A stretch of 18,360 bases of DNA, taken from Hyphomicrobiales bacterium. Lineage in GTDB: Bacteria; Pseudomonadota; Alphaproteobacteria; Rhizobiales; JAKIUO01. Under the pieces are notes generated by a model, which was not told the DNA's origin, did no database searches, and saw only the letters and a list, made by a program, of their open reading frames with translations. The position numbers were made by a program, and so were the translations under genes. Every line of letters begins with the position of its first letter. Position 1 is the stretch's first letter. Where the stretch lies: the NCBI GenBank assembly GCA_027069645.1, contig JALXEI010000160.1, forward strand, positions 415-18,774, in the 5' to 3' direction. This document shows, one piece after another, positions 1 to 6,439 of the stretch.

Positions 1-1282
1 CATCCGATACAACGCCGAAAATCATTTCCAGAGCCTTGTGAATGGCCTGTTTCTCCATTGCCTCGCGCGCAACCGGCAACAGGGCATCTGTCTGCGCCAG
101 GATTTCCCGGTCTTCATCAGCAAGATCACCGGGAACAGGCAGTATGCCAGCACAGTTTTTGGCAATCATCGACAATGAGCGCTGGGCAAGATTGCCAAGG
201 TCATTGGCAAGGTCGGCATTGATACGACTTACAATGGCTTCATGACTATAGCTGCCGTCCTGCCCGAAGGGCACTTCGCGCATAAAGAAGTAGCGGACCT
301 GGTCGAGACCGTATCTGTCAATCATATCGAAAGGATCAACGACATTGCCCACAGATTTCGACATTTTTTCGCCCTTGTTGGTCAAAAATCCGTGTGCATA
401 GATCCTTTTGGGCAGCGGCAATCCGGCGGACATCAGAAAAGCGGGCCAGTAAACAGCATGAAAGCGCACAATGTCCTTGCCGATCATGTGCAGATCGGTG
501 GGCCAGTAGCGATTTCGTTCATGTTCATCCGGCCAGCCCGTTGCCGTCAGATAGTTGGTCAGGGCATCCAGCCAGACATACATGACATGGCGGTCATTGC
601 CGGGAACAGGTATGCCCCAGTCAAATGTGGTGCGTGATATGGACAGGTCCCGAAGTCCTCCCTTTACAAAACTGACGACTTCGTTGCGGCGTGTATCGGG
701 CCCGATAAAATCGGGATGATCATCGTAAAAGTCGAGCAGGCGTTGCCCGTATGCCGACAATCTGAAAAAGTAGCTTTCTTCTTCCATCCACTCAACCGGA
801 GAGCCAAGAGGTTCGCGCCGCACCCCGTCTTCACCGATCGTGGTTTCGTTCTCCTCGAAATAGGCTTCCTGTCGCACCGAATACCAGCCGCCATAATTGT
901 CGAGATAGATATCTCCCTTTTCTTCCATCCGTTTCCACATCTGCTGACATGTCTTGAAGTGGCGTTCTTCTGTCGTACGGATGAAATCATCATTGGAGCA
1001 ATGAAAGGCATCAAGCATCTTGCGAAACACGGCCGAATTTCTGTCGGCCAGTTCAATGGTTGACAATCCCTGTTTTTCGGCAGTTTGCTGCATTTTTTGA
1101 CCATGTTCATCCGTGCCGCTGAGGAAAAAGACATCTTTACCATCGAGGCGCGCAAAACGGGCCAGCACATCGGCAGCAACAGCGGTATAGGCGTGACCGA
1201 TATGCGGAACACCGTTTGGATAAAAAACCGGTGTCGTAATATAAAAGCGTTTCGACTTCGAGTTATCTTTGTTCGTCGTCAT
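1..1282 (-). CDS. metG: Methionyl-tRNA synthetase, N-terminal 427 residues (3' end outside window)
   Basis: Charges tRNA-Met with methionine in the cytoplasm. Seen: the frame is open from an ATG at 1280-1282 to the left edge. It carries the class I HIGH signature at residues 27-30, in the context TPVFYPNGVPHIGH, and the KMSKS loop at residues 306-310, preceded by FLTNKGE. The conserved sequence around WYSVRQEAYF lacks a CxxC zinc pair, which fits the zinc-free bacterial type of MetRS. The family is usually about 510 residues or longer, so about 80 or more residues lie beyond position 1. It sits 28 bases after holB on the same strand and is probably in the same transcript. The start is the first in-frame ATG before the Rossmann fold. 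Identification is firm; only the C-terminus is unseen. Confidence 0.97.
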   Translation of the reverse strand, partial: MTTNKDNSKSKRFYITTPVFYPNGVPHIGHAYTAVAADVLARFARLDGKDVFFLSGTDEHGQKMQQTAEKQGLSTIELADRNSAVFRKMLDAFHCSNDDFIRTTEERHFKTCQQMWKRMEEKGDIYLDNYGGWYSVRQEAYFEENETTIGEDGVRREPLGSPVEWMEEESYFFRLSAYGQRLLDFYDDHPDFIGPDTRRNEVVSFVKGGLRDLSISRTTFDWGIPVPGNDRHVMYVWLDALTNYLTATGWPDEHERNRYWPTDLHMIGKDIVRFHAVYWPAFLMSAGLPLPKRIYAHGFLTNKGEKMSKSVGNVVDPFDMIDRYGLDQVRYFFMREVPFGQDGSYSHEAIVSRINADLANDLGNLAQRSLSMIAKNCAGILPVPGDLADEDREILAQTDALLPVAREAMEKQAIHKALEMIFGVVSD

Positions 1283-1310
1283 GAATGATATATTCCCTGG
1301 TCCTGGCCCC

Positions 1311-2426
1311 TCAGGGATTTCCTGCCCGGGTCTTTTGGATTCGAAGACCACCTGCCCTGTTTGCAACATCCTCGATCTGGCTAAACAGATCGAGAATAAA
1401 GTTGCCACGATCAAGATTGAGGAGGTCCGTTTCGGATTTTCTGATGATGATTGTTTCCCACAGCTCACACCAGAGTGCAAGAGCGTGTTTGCCGGTTGTT
1501 CCCTGCAAGGCCATTTCGCGGATACGCCTTGAGATTTGCGCCACCAGCAGACCAAGGAAGCTGTGATAATCCCTGTCTGCACCACGCAGGGACAGACGCT
1601 CGGCAAGTTTTATTGTTATTTGAGGGTCAATACGGGGTAACAGATCCAGTATTTTATTTATTTCGCCCAAATCCTCAAGTGTACGTCCCGTCATATATTC
1701 CAGTGCAAGGCGCACACTGCCGTTCGCCAGTTCGGCAATGGTTTCAAGTTTATCGACTTCCGGCAATTCAACAGCAGACTCTTTGGCAATATGCTTCAGA
1801 CAGGCTATCATCTCGTCAGTGTTCAGGCCGGACATCCGCAAGGTGCGGCATCTGGAACGGATAGTTACCGGCAATTTTCCCGGTTCGGCAGAAACCAGAA
1901 AAAACAGACAAAAAGCTGGCGGCTCTTCAAGCATTTTCAACAGAGCATTTGCAGCATTGACGTTGAGGTCGTCCGCCCGGTCAACAATGACAACACGCCA
2001 CTTGCCCATACCTGCCGTATTTCCCAGAAAATGTTGCAGGTCACGAACATTGTCAACGGTTATCCGGTTACCGAATTTTTTGGTTTTACTGTTCCACGAA
2101 CACCGTAAAACAAGAAGGTTGGGATGAGAATCAGTCGCTACGAGAGCCGCATCCCTGCAATCATGATCAAACGCATGCAACAGGTCGTCAGGTAAAATCG
2201 CGCCCTCCGCCCCCGACAGGACAAGGCTGGCAAGCCGGTAGGCGAAAGTCGCCTTGCCGACTCCCTCTCTCCCCGCGAGCAACCAGGCATGATGCAGACG
2301 TCCCGCATTCCAGGCTTCAAGAAAAGAGGCTGCCGGTTTTTCATGACCGAACACCAGCCCTGACTGCCTGGGATGTGGCAGGCCTTCGAGTTGATCCGGG
2401 TGCATTTGCTTGTCTTCGACCGACAC
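1311..2426 (-). CDS. holB: DNA polymerase III subunit delta-prime
   Basis: Clamp-loader subunit that helps load the beta sliding clamp on DNA. Seen: 371 residues. A Walker A motif GREGVGKAT lies at 52-60, an acidic Walker B-like strand (VIVDRADDL) at about 146-154, followed by the NAANALLKMLEEPP segment typical of clamp loaders. The SRC sensor motif is at 191-193. These motifs and the length match bacterial HolB. The chosen start is a GTG with AGGA ten bases upstream. An ATG seven codons later (2405) is the alternative and would not affect the fold. The gene lies 49 bases after tmk and 28 bases before metG, all on the minus strand. The usual four-cysteine zinc module of delta-prime is not obvious here; only scattered cysteines (C90, C109) are visible. 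Function is nevertheless well supported. Confidence 0.95.
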   Translation of the reverse strand: MSVEDKQMHPDQLEGLPHPRQSGLVFGHEKPAASFLEAWNAGRLHHAWLLAGREGVGKATFAYRLASLVLSGAEGAILPDDLLHAFDHDCRDAALVATDSHPNLLVLRCSWNSKTKKFGNRITVDNVRDLQHFLGNTAGMGKWRVVIVDRADDLNVNAANALLKMLEEPPAFCLFFLVSAEPGKLPVTIRSRCRTLRMSGLNTDEMIACLKHIAKESAVELPEVDKLETIAELANGSVRLALEYMTGRTLEDLGEINKILDLLPRIDPQITIKLAERLSLRGADRDYHSFLGLLVAQISRRIREMALQGTTGKHALALWCELWETIIIRKSETDLLNLDRGNFILDLFSQIEDVANRAGGLRIQKTRAGNP

Positions 2427-2475
2427 TTCGATAATATCCTGTCTGCAAATTTATTCTGTTTGAGGCATATGGTCG

Positions 2476-3150
2476 TTATGTACGGGCAGACAGTTTCGGC
2501 GCAAGAGAATAGCGTTTTGACACCAGTTCCCATATCTGTTTGGCCAGTTCATCAGGTGGCAGTTCACCATCAAAAACACTGATACGCTCCGGGTTGTTTT
2601 TAGCGATATCGAGAAATGCCTGACGCAGCTTTTCGTGAAACGCCATATCCATTGCTTCAAAGCGATCTGTCTTGCCACCACTATTTTGCTGCAATCGCGC
2701 ACGGGCACGTTCTATTCCGACTGATGGCGGCAGGTCAATCAGTATGGTAAGGTCCGGCCGCGTGTCTCCAACAACGGTTCTTTCAAGGCCACGGATCAAC
2801 GATTCCGGGAGGTTTCCTCCTGCTCCCTGATAGGCCATCGTGCTATCCATAAACCGGTCACAGATCACCCAGTTGCCTTTGTCGAGGGCTGGCCGTATAA
2901 CTGTTTCCAGATGATCGTCACGGGCGATCGAAAACATCAGGGCTTCGGCAAAAGCGCCAAATCTGGCGATACGTCCATCAAGCAAAAGTTTGCGGATAGC
3001 CTCGGCTTTCACAGAACCGCCCGGCTCTCTTGTCATTACAATCTGCTTGCCAAGACGTTGAAGCCGGTTGGCAAGGAGACGTACCTGCGTCGACTTTCCG
3101 GCCCCCTCTCCTCCTTCAAATGTTATAAACTTCCCCGCACGAGCGACCAT
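2476..3150 (-). CDS. tmk: Thymidylate kinase
   Basis: Phosphorylates dTMP to dTDP with ATP, in the cytoplasmic pathway to dTTP. Seen: 224 residues. The P-loop GEGAGKST is at 14-21, the dTMP-binding TREPGG at 40-45 and the DRF motif at 98-100. A lid segment rich in Arg and Gly (RARARLQQNSGGKTDRFEA) follows. The same frame is open upstream to 3324, but that extension overlaps the 3' end of the carboxypeptidase gene and has no domain character. The ATG at 3150 places the P-loop at the normal distance from the N-terminus, so it is preferred. It lies 34 bases after dacA and 49 bases before holB. Pairing of tmk with holB is a widespread bacterial arrangement. Confidence 0.96.
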   Translation of the reverse strand: MVARAGKFITFEGGEGAGKSTQVRLLANRLQRLGKQIVMTREPGGSVKAEAIRKLLLDGRIARFGAFAEALMFSIARDDHLETVIRPALDKGNWVICDRFMDSTMAYQGAGGNLPESLIRGLERTVVGDTRPDLTILIDLPPSVGIERARARLQQNSGGKTDRFEAMDMAFHEKLRQAFLDIAKNNPERISVFDGELPPDELAKQIWELVSKRYSLAPKLSART

Positions 3151-3184
3151 TTTATCTGCTTTCTGCTTTCTGTCATCCAACCGG

Positions 3185-4369
3185 TCAGAACAACCAACCA
3201 AAGGCATGAAACAGCAATGTATCAATACCCCGCCATAAAACACCAGCCCTGGCGACATCCCTCGTCGCATAAAGGGGTATTTTATTGACAATGGACCCGT
3301 GCGTACGGATTTCCAGAAAGGCAACCTGCTGGCCAGCCCTGACAGGCGCCAGCAGAGGCCCCTGATAAACGATTTTGGCAGGCACTTTCTTCGAGGAAAG
3401 ATATCGCGGCAGCAGCGCTGTTGCTCCGGTCAGTTTTTTCCCTCTCAACGCCACATAACTGCTGGCTCCTCCAACAACCCGGGCATATCCAACCGTTACC
3501 TCGGGGGCAAACAGCTTGTAGGTCCTGAACCCGTTAAATCCCCAATCCAGCAGCTTCACAGCTTCCGAACGCCTCTGCTTTTTGCTTTTCAATCCGTTGA
3601 GAACAGCAACAAGGCGACGACCGTTTTTTACGGCAGATACCGTCAGGCCATAACCGGACTCCTTTGTGGCTCCGGTTTTCAGCCCATCGGCACCATATTT
3701 GAACACCAGCGGATTGCGGTTAAAGAATCGATATCTTCGATATTTGAATTTTTTTTGTGAGAAATAGTGATAATATTCAGGATATTCGCGAATAAGATGA
3801 AGCGCCAGCATGGCCAGCTCGCGCGCGGTCATACGCTGTTTGGGGTTGGGCAGCCCCGTTGAATTGCCAAATGTGGATTTTTGCAGCCCGATCCGCCTCG
3901 CTTCACGGGTCATCAGTTTAACAAAGGCCTCTTCACTTCCCGCAATTCCTTCAGCGGTGACAATGCAGGCATCATTTCCGGATTGCACAATAATCCCCTG
4001 CAGGAGATCCGATACGAGAACCTCCTTGCCCAGCGGCGCGAAAATAGCGGCTGTTCCGGACGGGCCTCCCCCCGTTCGCCATGCATGCTCCGATACCCGG
4101 AAACGATCCTCCAGCCTGAGACGACCGGCTTTCAGTTCCCTGAACAACAGGGCCACAGTCATGAGTTTGCTCATACTGGCCGGCACCATAAGTTCATCTG
4201 CCTTTTTGGCATACAAAACAGCCCCGGTAGCCGTGTCGATCAGGATGGCATATTTTGCTTTCGTGGTGAAAAGAGGTTTTGCCGAGGCTGGCATTACGGA
4301 GAGAAATGTCCCGACAAGAACCGTGACCATCGCGAGGAAACCACCGATTGCAGAATGTTCGCTATGCAT
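3185..4369 (-). CDS. dacA: Secreted D-alanyl-D-alanine carboxypeptidase (PBP5/6 type, S11 family)
   Basis: Removes the terminal D-Ala from peptidoglycan pentapeptides in the periplasm. Seen: 394 residues. A signal peptide has hydrophobic residues from about 8 to 26 and a probable cleavage after ASA at 28-30. The three penicilloyl-serine transferase motifs are in order: SMSK at 65-68, SGN at 130-132 and KTG at 231-233, followed by a beta-rich C-terminal domain from about 290. The C-terminus ends in a short amphipathic stretch (GIDTLLFHAFGWLF), as expected for a membrane-anchoring helix of PBP5/6. The frame extends to a TTG at 4387, but the ATG at 4369 gives a cleaner signal peptide. A 137-base gap separates it from rlpA, and a plausible promoter lies at 4429-4457. 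The family assignment is firm; the paralogue (dacA, dacC or dacF) is not resolved. Confidence 0.94.
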   Translation of the reverse strand: MHSEHSAIGGFLAMVTVLVGTFLSVMPASAKPLFTTKAKYAILIDTATGAVLYAKKADELMVPASMSKLMTVALLFRELKAGRLRLEDRFRVSEHAWRTGGGPSGTAAIFAPLGKEVLVSDLLQGIIVQSGNDACIVTAEGIAGSEEAFVKLMTREARRIGLQKSTFGNSTGLPNPKQRMTARELAMLALHLIREYPEYYHYFSQKKFKYRRYRFFNRNPLVFKYGADGLKTGATKESGYGLTVSAVKNGRRLVAVLNGLKSKKQRRSEAVKLLDWGFNGFRTYKLFAPEVTVGYARVVGGASSYVALRGKKLTGATALLPRYLSSKKVPAKIVYQGPLLAPVRAGQQVAFLEIRTHGSIVNKIPLYATRDVARAGVLWRGIDTLLFHAFGWLF

Positions 4370-4428
4370 AAAATTTCTGATCCACAATCATGTTGTTCAA
4401 GGGCTGGCTGTATATGCGAAACTCTTTT

Positions 4429-4457
4429 TATATTGGCAACGAATTTGACAAGGTCAA
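4429..4457 (-). promoter_or_regulatory. Predicted sigma70-type promoter for dacA-tmk-holB-metG
   Basis: On the minus strand, TTGACC (4452-4457) and AATATA (4429-4434) are separated by 17 bases. Transcription would start near 4422, about 50 bases before the dacA ATG at 4369. The assignment rests on matching hexamers only. Confidence 0.35.
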
Positions 4458-4506
4458 CAGTTCTCCCCCTGGAGCAGATCAAACAGCTGTGGAGGAAATA
4501 TGACTT

Positions 4507-5292
4507 CTATTCACCGGGTAGCAGATGATCATCGTAGGGAAACGAAAATATTTGGCTGCCTGTTGTATGATCCCTGCCGGAACTCCTGCCCTTGCGATCA
4601 GTATGAGAAACAGACTGTCCGGTAAAACGATCAGAAGGTGGCGGGTTATATCGGCCAATCGTACGGCTCCTGCCAGATGAAAAATTATGCGCCAGAACAC
4701 GTTTTTCAAGGCTGTCATCGCCATCAAGAGGGGCACGCCCGACATATCTGACACGAACTCGCGCCGTGCCTTTGTTTTTGAAGCCAAGAACTGTTGCGGC
4801 CTTTCGGGACAAATCGATAAGTCTGTTGTGTCTGTAAGGCCCCCGATCATTGACACGCACCACAATTTTGCGATTGTTTTCAAGATTGGTCACTTCAACA
4901 AGGGTCGGCAGGGGAAGCGTCGGATGAGCAGCCGTAAGCGCATCCATATCAAAGACTTCACCATTGGCGGTTTTGCGACCATGAAAGAGATCGCCATACC
5001 ACGAGGCTATTCCCACCCGGTCATAATGTGTGTTCACACGGGGGCGGTACCACCTGTTGGCAATTTGATAGGGCTTGCCTACCTTGTAGTGCCCCCCTCC
5101 TTTGGGAACCCTCTGGCCATAATTGACAACCTTCCGGCTGAGATCCGGTCGATTTCCTCTCGAACTCCCCGGGCTCATACAGCCGGAGATCAGCAATGAA
5201 GCCATGAAAACCATCATCAGCCCCGGGAGCAGAGATATGCCAGTGCCTGTCGGTGGGCACATTGGTCGCAGATTACTTTTTACTGTCTTCAA
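4507..5292 (-). CDS. rlpA: RlpA-like septal ring lipoprotein (DPBB domain, predicted lytic transglycosylase)
   Basis: RlpA proteins are outer-membrane lipoproteins; characterised members cleave glycan strands lacking stem peptides at the septum. Seen (261 residues from this start): a hydrophobic segment ending in the lipobox LISGC with the lipidated Cys at 38. The double-psi beta-barrel begins GIASWYG (94-100), continues through FHGRKTANGEVFD and TAAHPTLP, and reaches VNDRGP near 149. Glu112, Asp115, His123 and Asp149 keep the spacing I recall for the catalytic acid/His positions of active RlpA. There is no C-terminal SPOR domain; the protein ends in a polar, low-complexity tail. The start is uncertain. 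TTG at 5292 has AGAGG six bases upstream and gives a basic n-region. ATG at 5262 is possible but has no positive charge before the hydrophobic core. TTG at 5355 would give an overlong leader. Gene order with dacA and tmk is typical. Confidence 0.88.
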   Translation of the reverse strand: MKTVKSNLRPMCPPTGTGISLLPGLMMVFMASLLISGCMSPGSSRGNRPDLSRKVVNYGQRVPKGGGHYKVGKPYQIANRWYRPRVNTHYDRVGIASWYGDLFHGRKTANGEVFDMDALTAAHPTLPLPTLVEVTNLENNRKIVVRVNDRGPYRHNRLIDLSRKAATVLGFKNKGTARVRVRYVGRAPLDGDDSLEKRVLAHNFSSGRSRTIGRYNPPPSDRFTGQSVSHTDRKGRSSGRDHTTGSQIFSFPYDDHLLPGE

Positions 5293-5395
5293 GATCAGCC
5301 TCTGGTGGTTGTTCTGTGTTTTGGGCCGCTCGCTGTTGTTGTGGCGAAACAACAAAGGGCATGGTCAGTTCTCTGCGATCATTTACGGCGCGCAT
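5273..5395 (-). CDS. Possible small ORF (40 aa) upstream of rlpA, function unknown
   Basis: An ATG at 5395 with AGGA eight bases upstream opens a 40-residue frame. Its end overlaps the preferred rlpA TTG start, and it stops 10 bases before the alternative rlpA ATG. The product is hydrophilic, with a Gln/Ala/Glu-rich end and no motif I recognise. It may be a real leader peptide or small protein coupled to rlpA, or simply 5' untranslated sequence. The support is only the ribosome-binding site and the position. Confidence 0.22.
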   Translation of the reverse strand: MRAVNDRRELTMPFVVSPQQQRAAQNTEQPPEADLEDSKK

Positions 5396-5614
5396 TAACA
5401 AAGTCCTAACATCGTTGTTGCGACAAATATTAACCGGGGAAAAAAGGGAGAAAATATGCCCGACATAAGGAGACTTCGTGTCCCGAAAAACCTGTAAATC
5501 CCAAAAAACAGGAGGAATTCCCCTTGCAATTGAACAGGTCATTGATTAATTCGGTTTTTCCGTTTAACACACGGCTGTTCCTTACATACTGACCGACAGT
5601 TCTGAACAGTAACC
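5396..5614. other. Intergenic region between rlpA and tRNA-Ser
   Basis: About 220 bases that must hold the leftward promoter for rlpA and the rightward promoter for the tRNA. A weak candidate for the tRNA is TTAACA (5564-5569) with TACTGA (5587-5592), 17 bases apart, which would start transcription about 15 bases before the tRNA. No gene was recognised. Confidence 0.4.
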
Positions 5615-5704
5615 GGAGAGGTGGCCGAGCGGTTGAAGGCACCGGTCTTGAAAACCGGCAGGCGTGCAAGCGTCTCGTGGGTTCGAATCCCACCCTCTCC
5701 GCCA
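5615..5704 (+). tRNA. tRNA-Ser (anticodon UGA), CCA encoded
   Basis: Decodes UCA and probably other UCN serine codons. Seen: the acceptor arms GGAGAGG (5615-5621) and CCTCTCC (5694-5700) pair perfectly and are followed by discriminator G5701 and an encoded CCA (5702-5704). The anticodon stem CCGGT/ACCGG encloses the loop CTTGAAA (5647-5653), giving anticodon TGA at 5649-5651. The T arm shows GTGGGTTCGAATCCCAC. The long variable arm between anticodon and T arms, and the 90-base length, are those of a class II (Ser) tRNA. Its 3' end faces the accessory region, so it may serve as an integration site. Confidence 0.97.
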
Positions 5705-5841
5705 CACTGATATAAAAACAAACGATAATTCAATGGCTTGAAAATACATTTCAATCAGAAGTCCAGCAAGCAACCCAGCATTAAATCTGGATTTAGGCGG
5801 TTTTCATTGGATCGAACCGGACAATATTGCGGCTTGTTTGT

Positions 5842-6050
5842 CGTTTTTGCGGACCAACTGTACGGATAAGGATACAGTTGGGCCGGTCATCTGGTGGGGT
5901 CGTTTGGTGCTTTTGGAAAGACCAGCGCGATTTTGCGCTGGCGTGGATTTCGGGGCGTGGCGGCTGGAAAATCGCCGCGTAACCCTGCCCCGCCGAATCC
6001 AAACTTTTGGGGTGTGCCTGGGGTTGTTTTGCGGCTATGCCCCGCAAACG
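5842..6050. repeat. MITE-like structured element with imperfect terminal inverted repeats
   Basis: The left end CGTTTTTGCGG (5842-5852) and the right end CCGCAAACG (6042-6050) are imperfect inverted repeats. The same 5 bases, TTTGT, lie immediately outside both ends (5837-5841 and 6051-6055), as a target duplication would. Inside are several hairpins. The first has arms CCAACTGTA (5854-5862) and TACAGTTGG (5873-5881). The second has arms CCAGCGC (5922-5928) and GCGCTGG (5935-5941). A compound stem runs 5945-6000 (GGATT/AATCC, CGGGGC/GCCCCG, GCGGC/GCCGC). The last has arms TTTGCGG (6028-6034) and CCGCAAA (6042-6048). It is GC-rich against AT-rich flanks. No transposase is encoded. A structured RNA or a chance assembly is possible instead. 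Confidence 0.35.
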
Positions 6051-6155
6051 TTTGTTAAAAGGCTATAAAATACATTTTTCCCTGAGCCGGGCATCGGGCT
6101 GATGAGCAAGCCATTATGCGCGAAGACAGATCAGGCCTTCGCCCTGTCCGGACAT

Positions 6156-6170
6156 TCAGATTTAATCTGA
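6156..6170. promoter_or_regulatory. Perfect 15-bp dyad
   Basis: The arms TCAGATT and AATCTGA are separated by one T. It lies about 270 bases before the flippase start. The size and symmetry suit a dimeric regulator site, but no regulator is known. Confidence 0.25.
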
Positions 6171-6254
6171 CCTCGTCCATTCATGGTACGTACTTCATCG
6201 ACAAATCCCTGTTTTACGATGGAAAGCATTGTCTTTTCGGAATATGTGCGGTAC

Positions 6255-6268
6255 ATGCTGATCAGCAT
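6255..6268. promoter_or_regulatory. Perfect 14-bp palindrome
   Basis: ATGCTGATCAGCAT reads the same on both strands. It lies between two other dyads in the leader region of the flippase gene. The site could be regulatory; the regulator is unknown. Confidence 0.25.
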
Positions 6269-6304
6269 TGCATACAGGAAGCCAGTTTGCAGACGGGATG
6301 GATC

Positions 6305-6325
6305 TGACGATATTGCATATCGTCA
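6305..6325. promoter_or_regulatory. Perfect 21-bp dyad, candidate operator
   Basis: The 9-base arms TGACGATAT (6305-6313) and ATATCGTCA (6317-6325) are exact inverted repeats around TGC. No T-tract follows, so this is not a terminator. It lies about 100 bases upstream of the predicted transcription start of the flippase gene, a distance that suits an activator site. It is the longest perfect dyad among the three here. Confidence 0.4.
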
Positions 6326-6409
6326 CTGCACTGAATATTGTTGATCTGATATCTTTCAACCTTCTCTTCAGATGCTTGCAGCAACCGGCTGTCTGTCAAT
6401 AAGCGTCTC

Positions 6410-6415
6410 TATAAT
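6410..6415 (+). promoter_or_regulatory. Predicted -10 element for the flippase gene
   Basis: A consensus TATAAT would start transcription near 6422, 18 bases before the preferred ATG at 6440. No good -35 hexamer lies 16-18 bases upstream, so activation by a bound regulator is plausible. Confidence 0.35.
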
Positions 6416-6439
6416 TGCAGTTTGAGTACCGAGGTTCAG

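Larger units (their letters stand above)
5705..6439. other. Gene-poor junction between tRNA-Ser and the polysaccharide/NRPS-PKS region
   Basis: About 735 bases with no convincing gene. Open frames here, such as 5838-6068 on the plus strand and 5793-6047 on the minus strand, overlap a hairpin-rich block and have no recognisable product. The region holds a GC-rich, MITE-like block at 5842-6050, an AT-rich patch at about 6051-6080, three perfect dyads at 6156-6325, and a TATAAT at 6410-6415 shortly before the flippase gene. No integrase or transposase remnant was recognised, and I found no second copy of the tRNA 3' end. Confidence 0.6.

Noticed and set aside
664..1212. 182-residue minus-strand frame
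   Set aside because: It is a shadow of metG in another frame; the true metG frame is open across the whole segment with HIGH and KMSKS in place.
3151..3324. 58-codon N-terminal extension of thymidylate kinase
   Set aside because: It overlaps the end of dacA and has no family similarity; the ATG at 3150 fits the known N-terminus.
5793..6068. Open frames on both strands (84 aa minus, 76 aa plus) after the tRNA
   Set aside because: Both run through the hairpin-rich GC block, have no clear ribosome site and no recognisable domain. They are more likely by-products of the inverted repeats.
6116..6307. 63-residue plus-strand frame ahead of the flippase gene
   Set aside because: It spans two of the perfect dyads, has no good ribosome site and no recognisable features.
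6305..6325. Transcription terminator
   Set aside because: The dyad has a 3-base centre and is not followed by a T-run on either strand, so an operator is the better reading.
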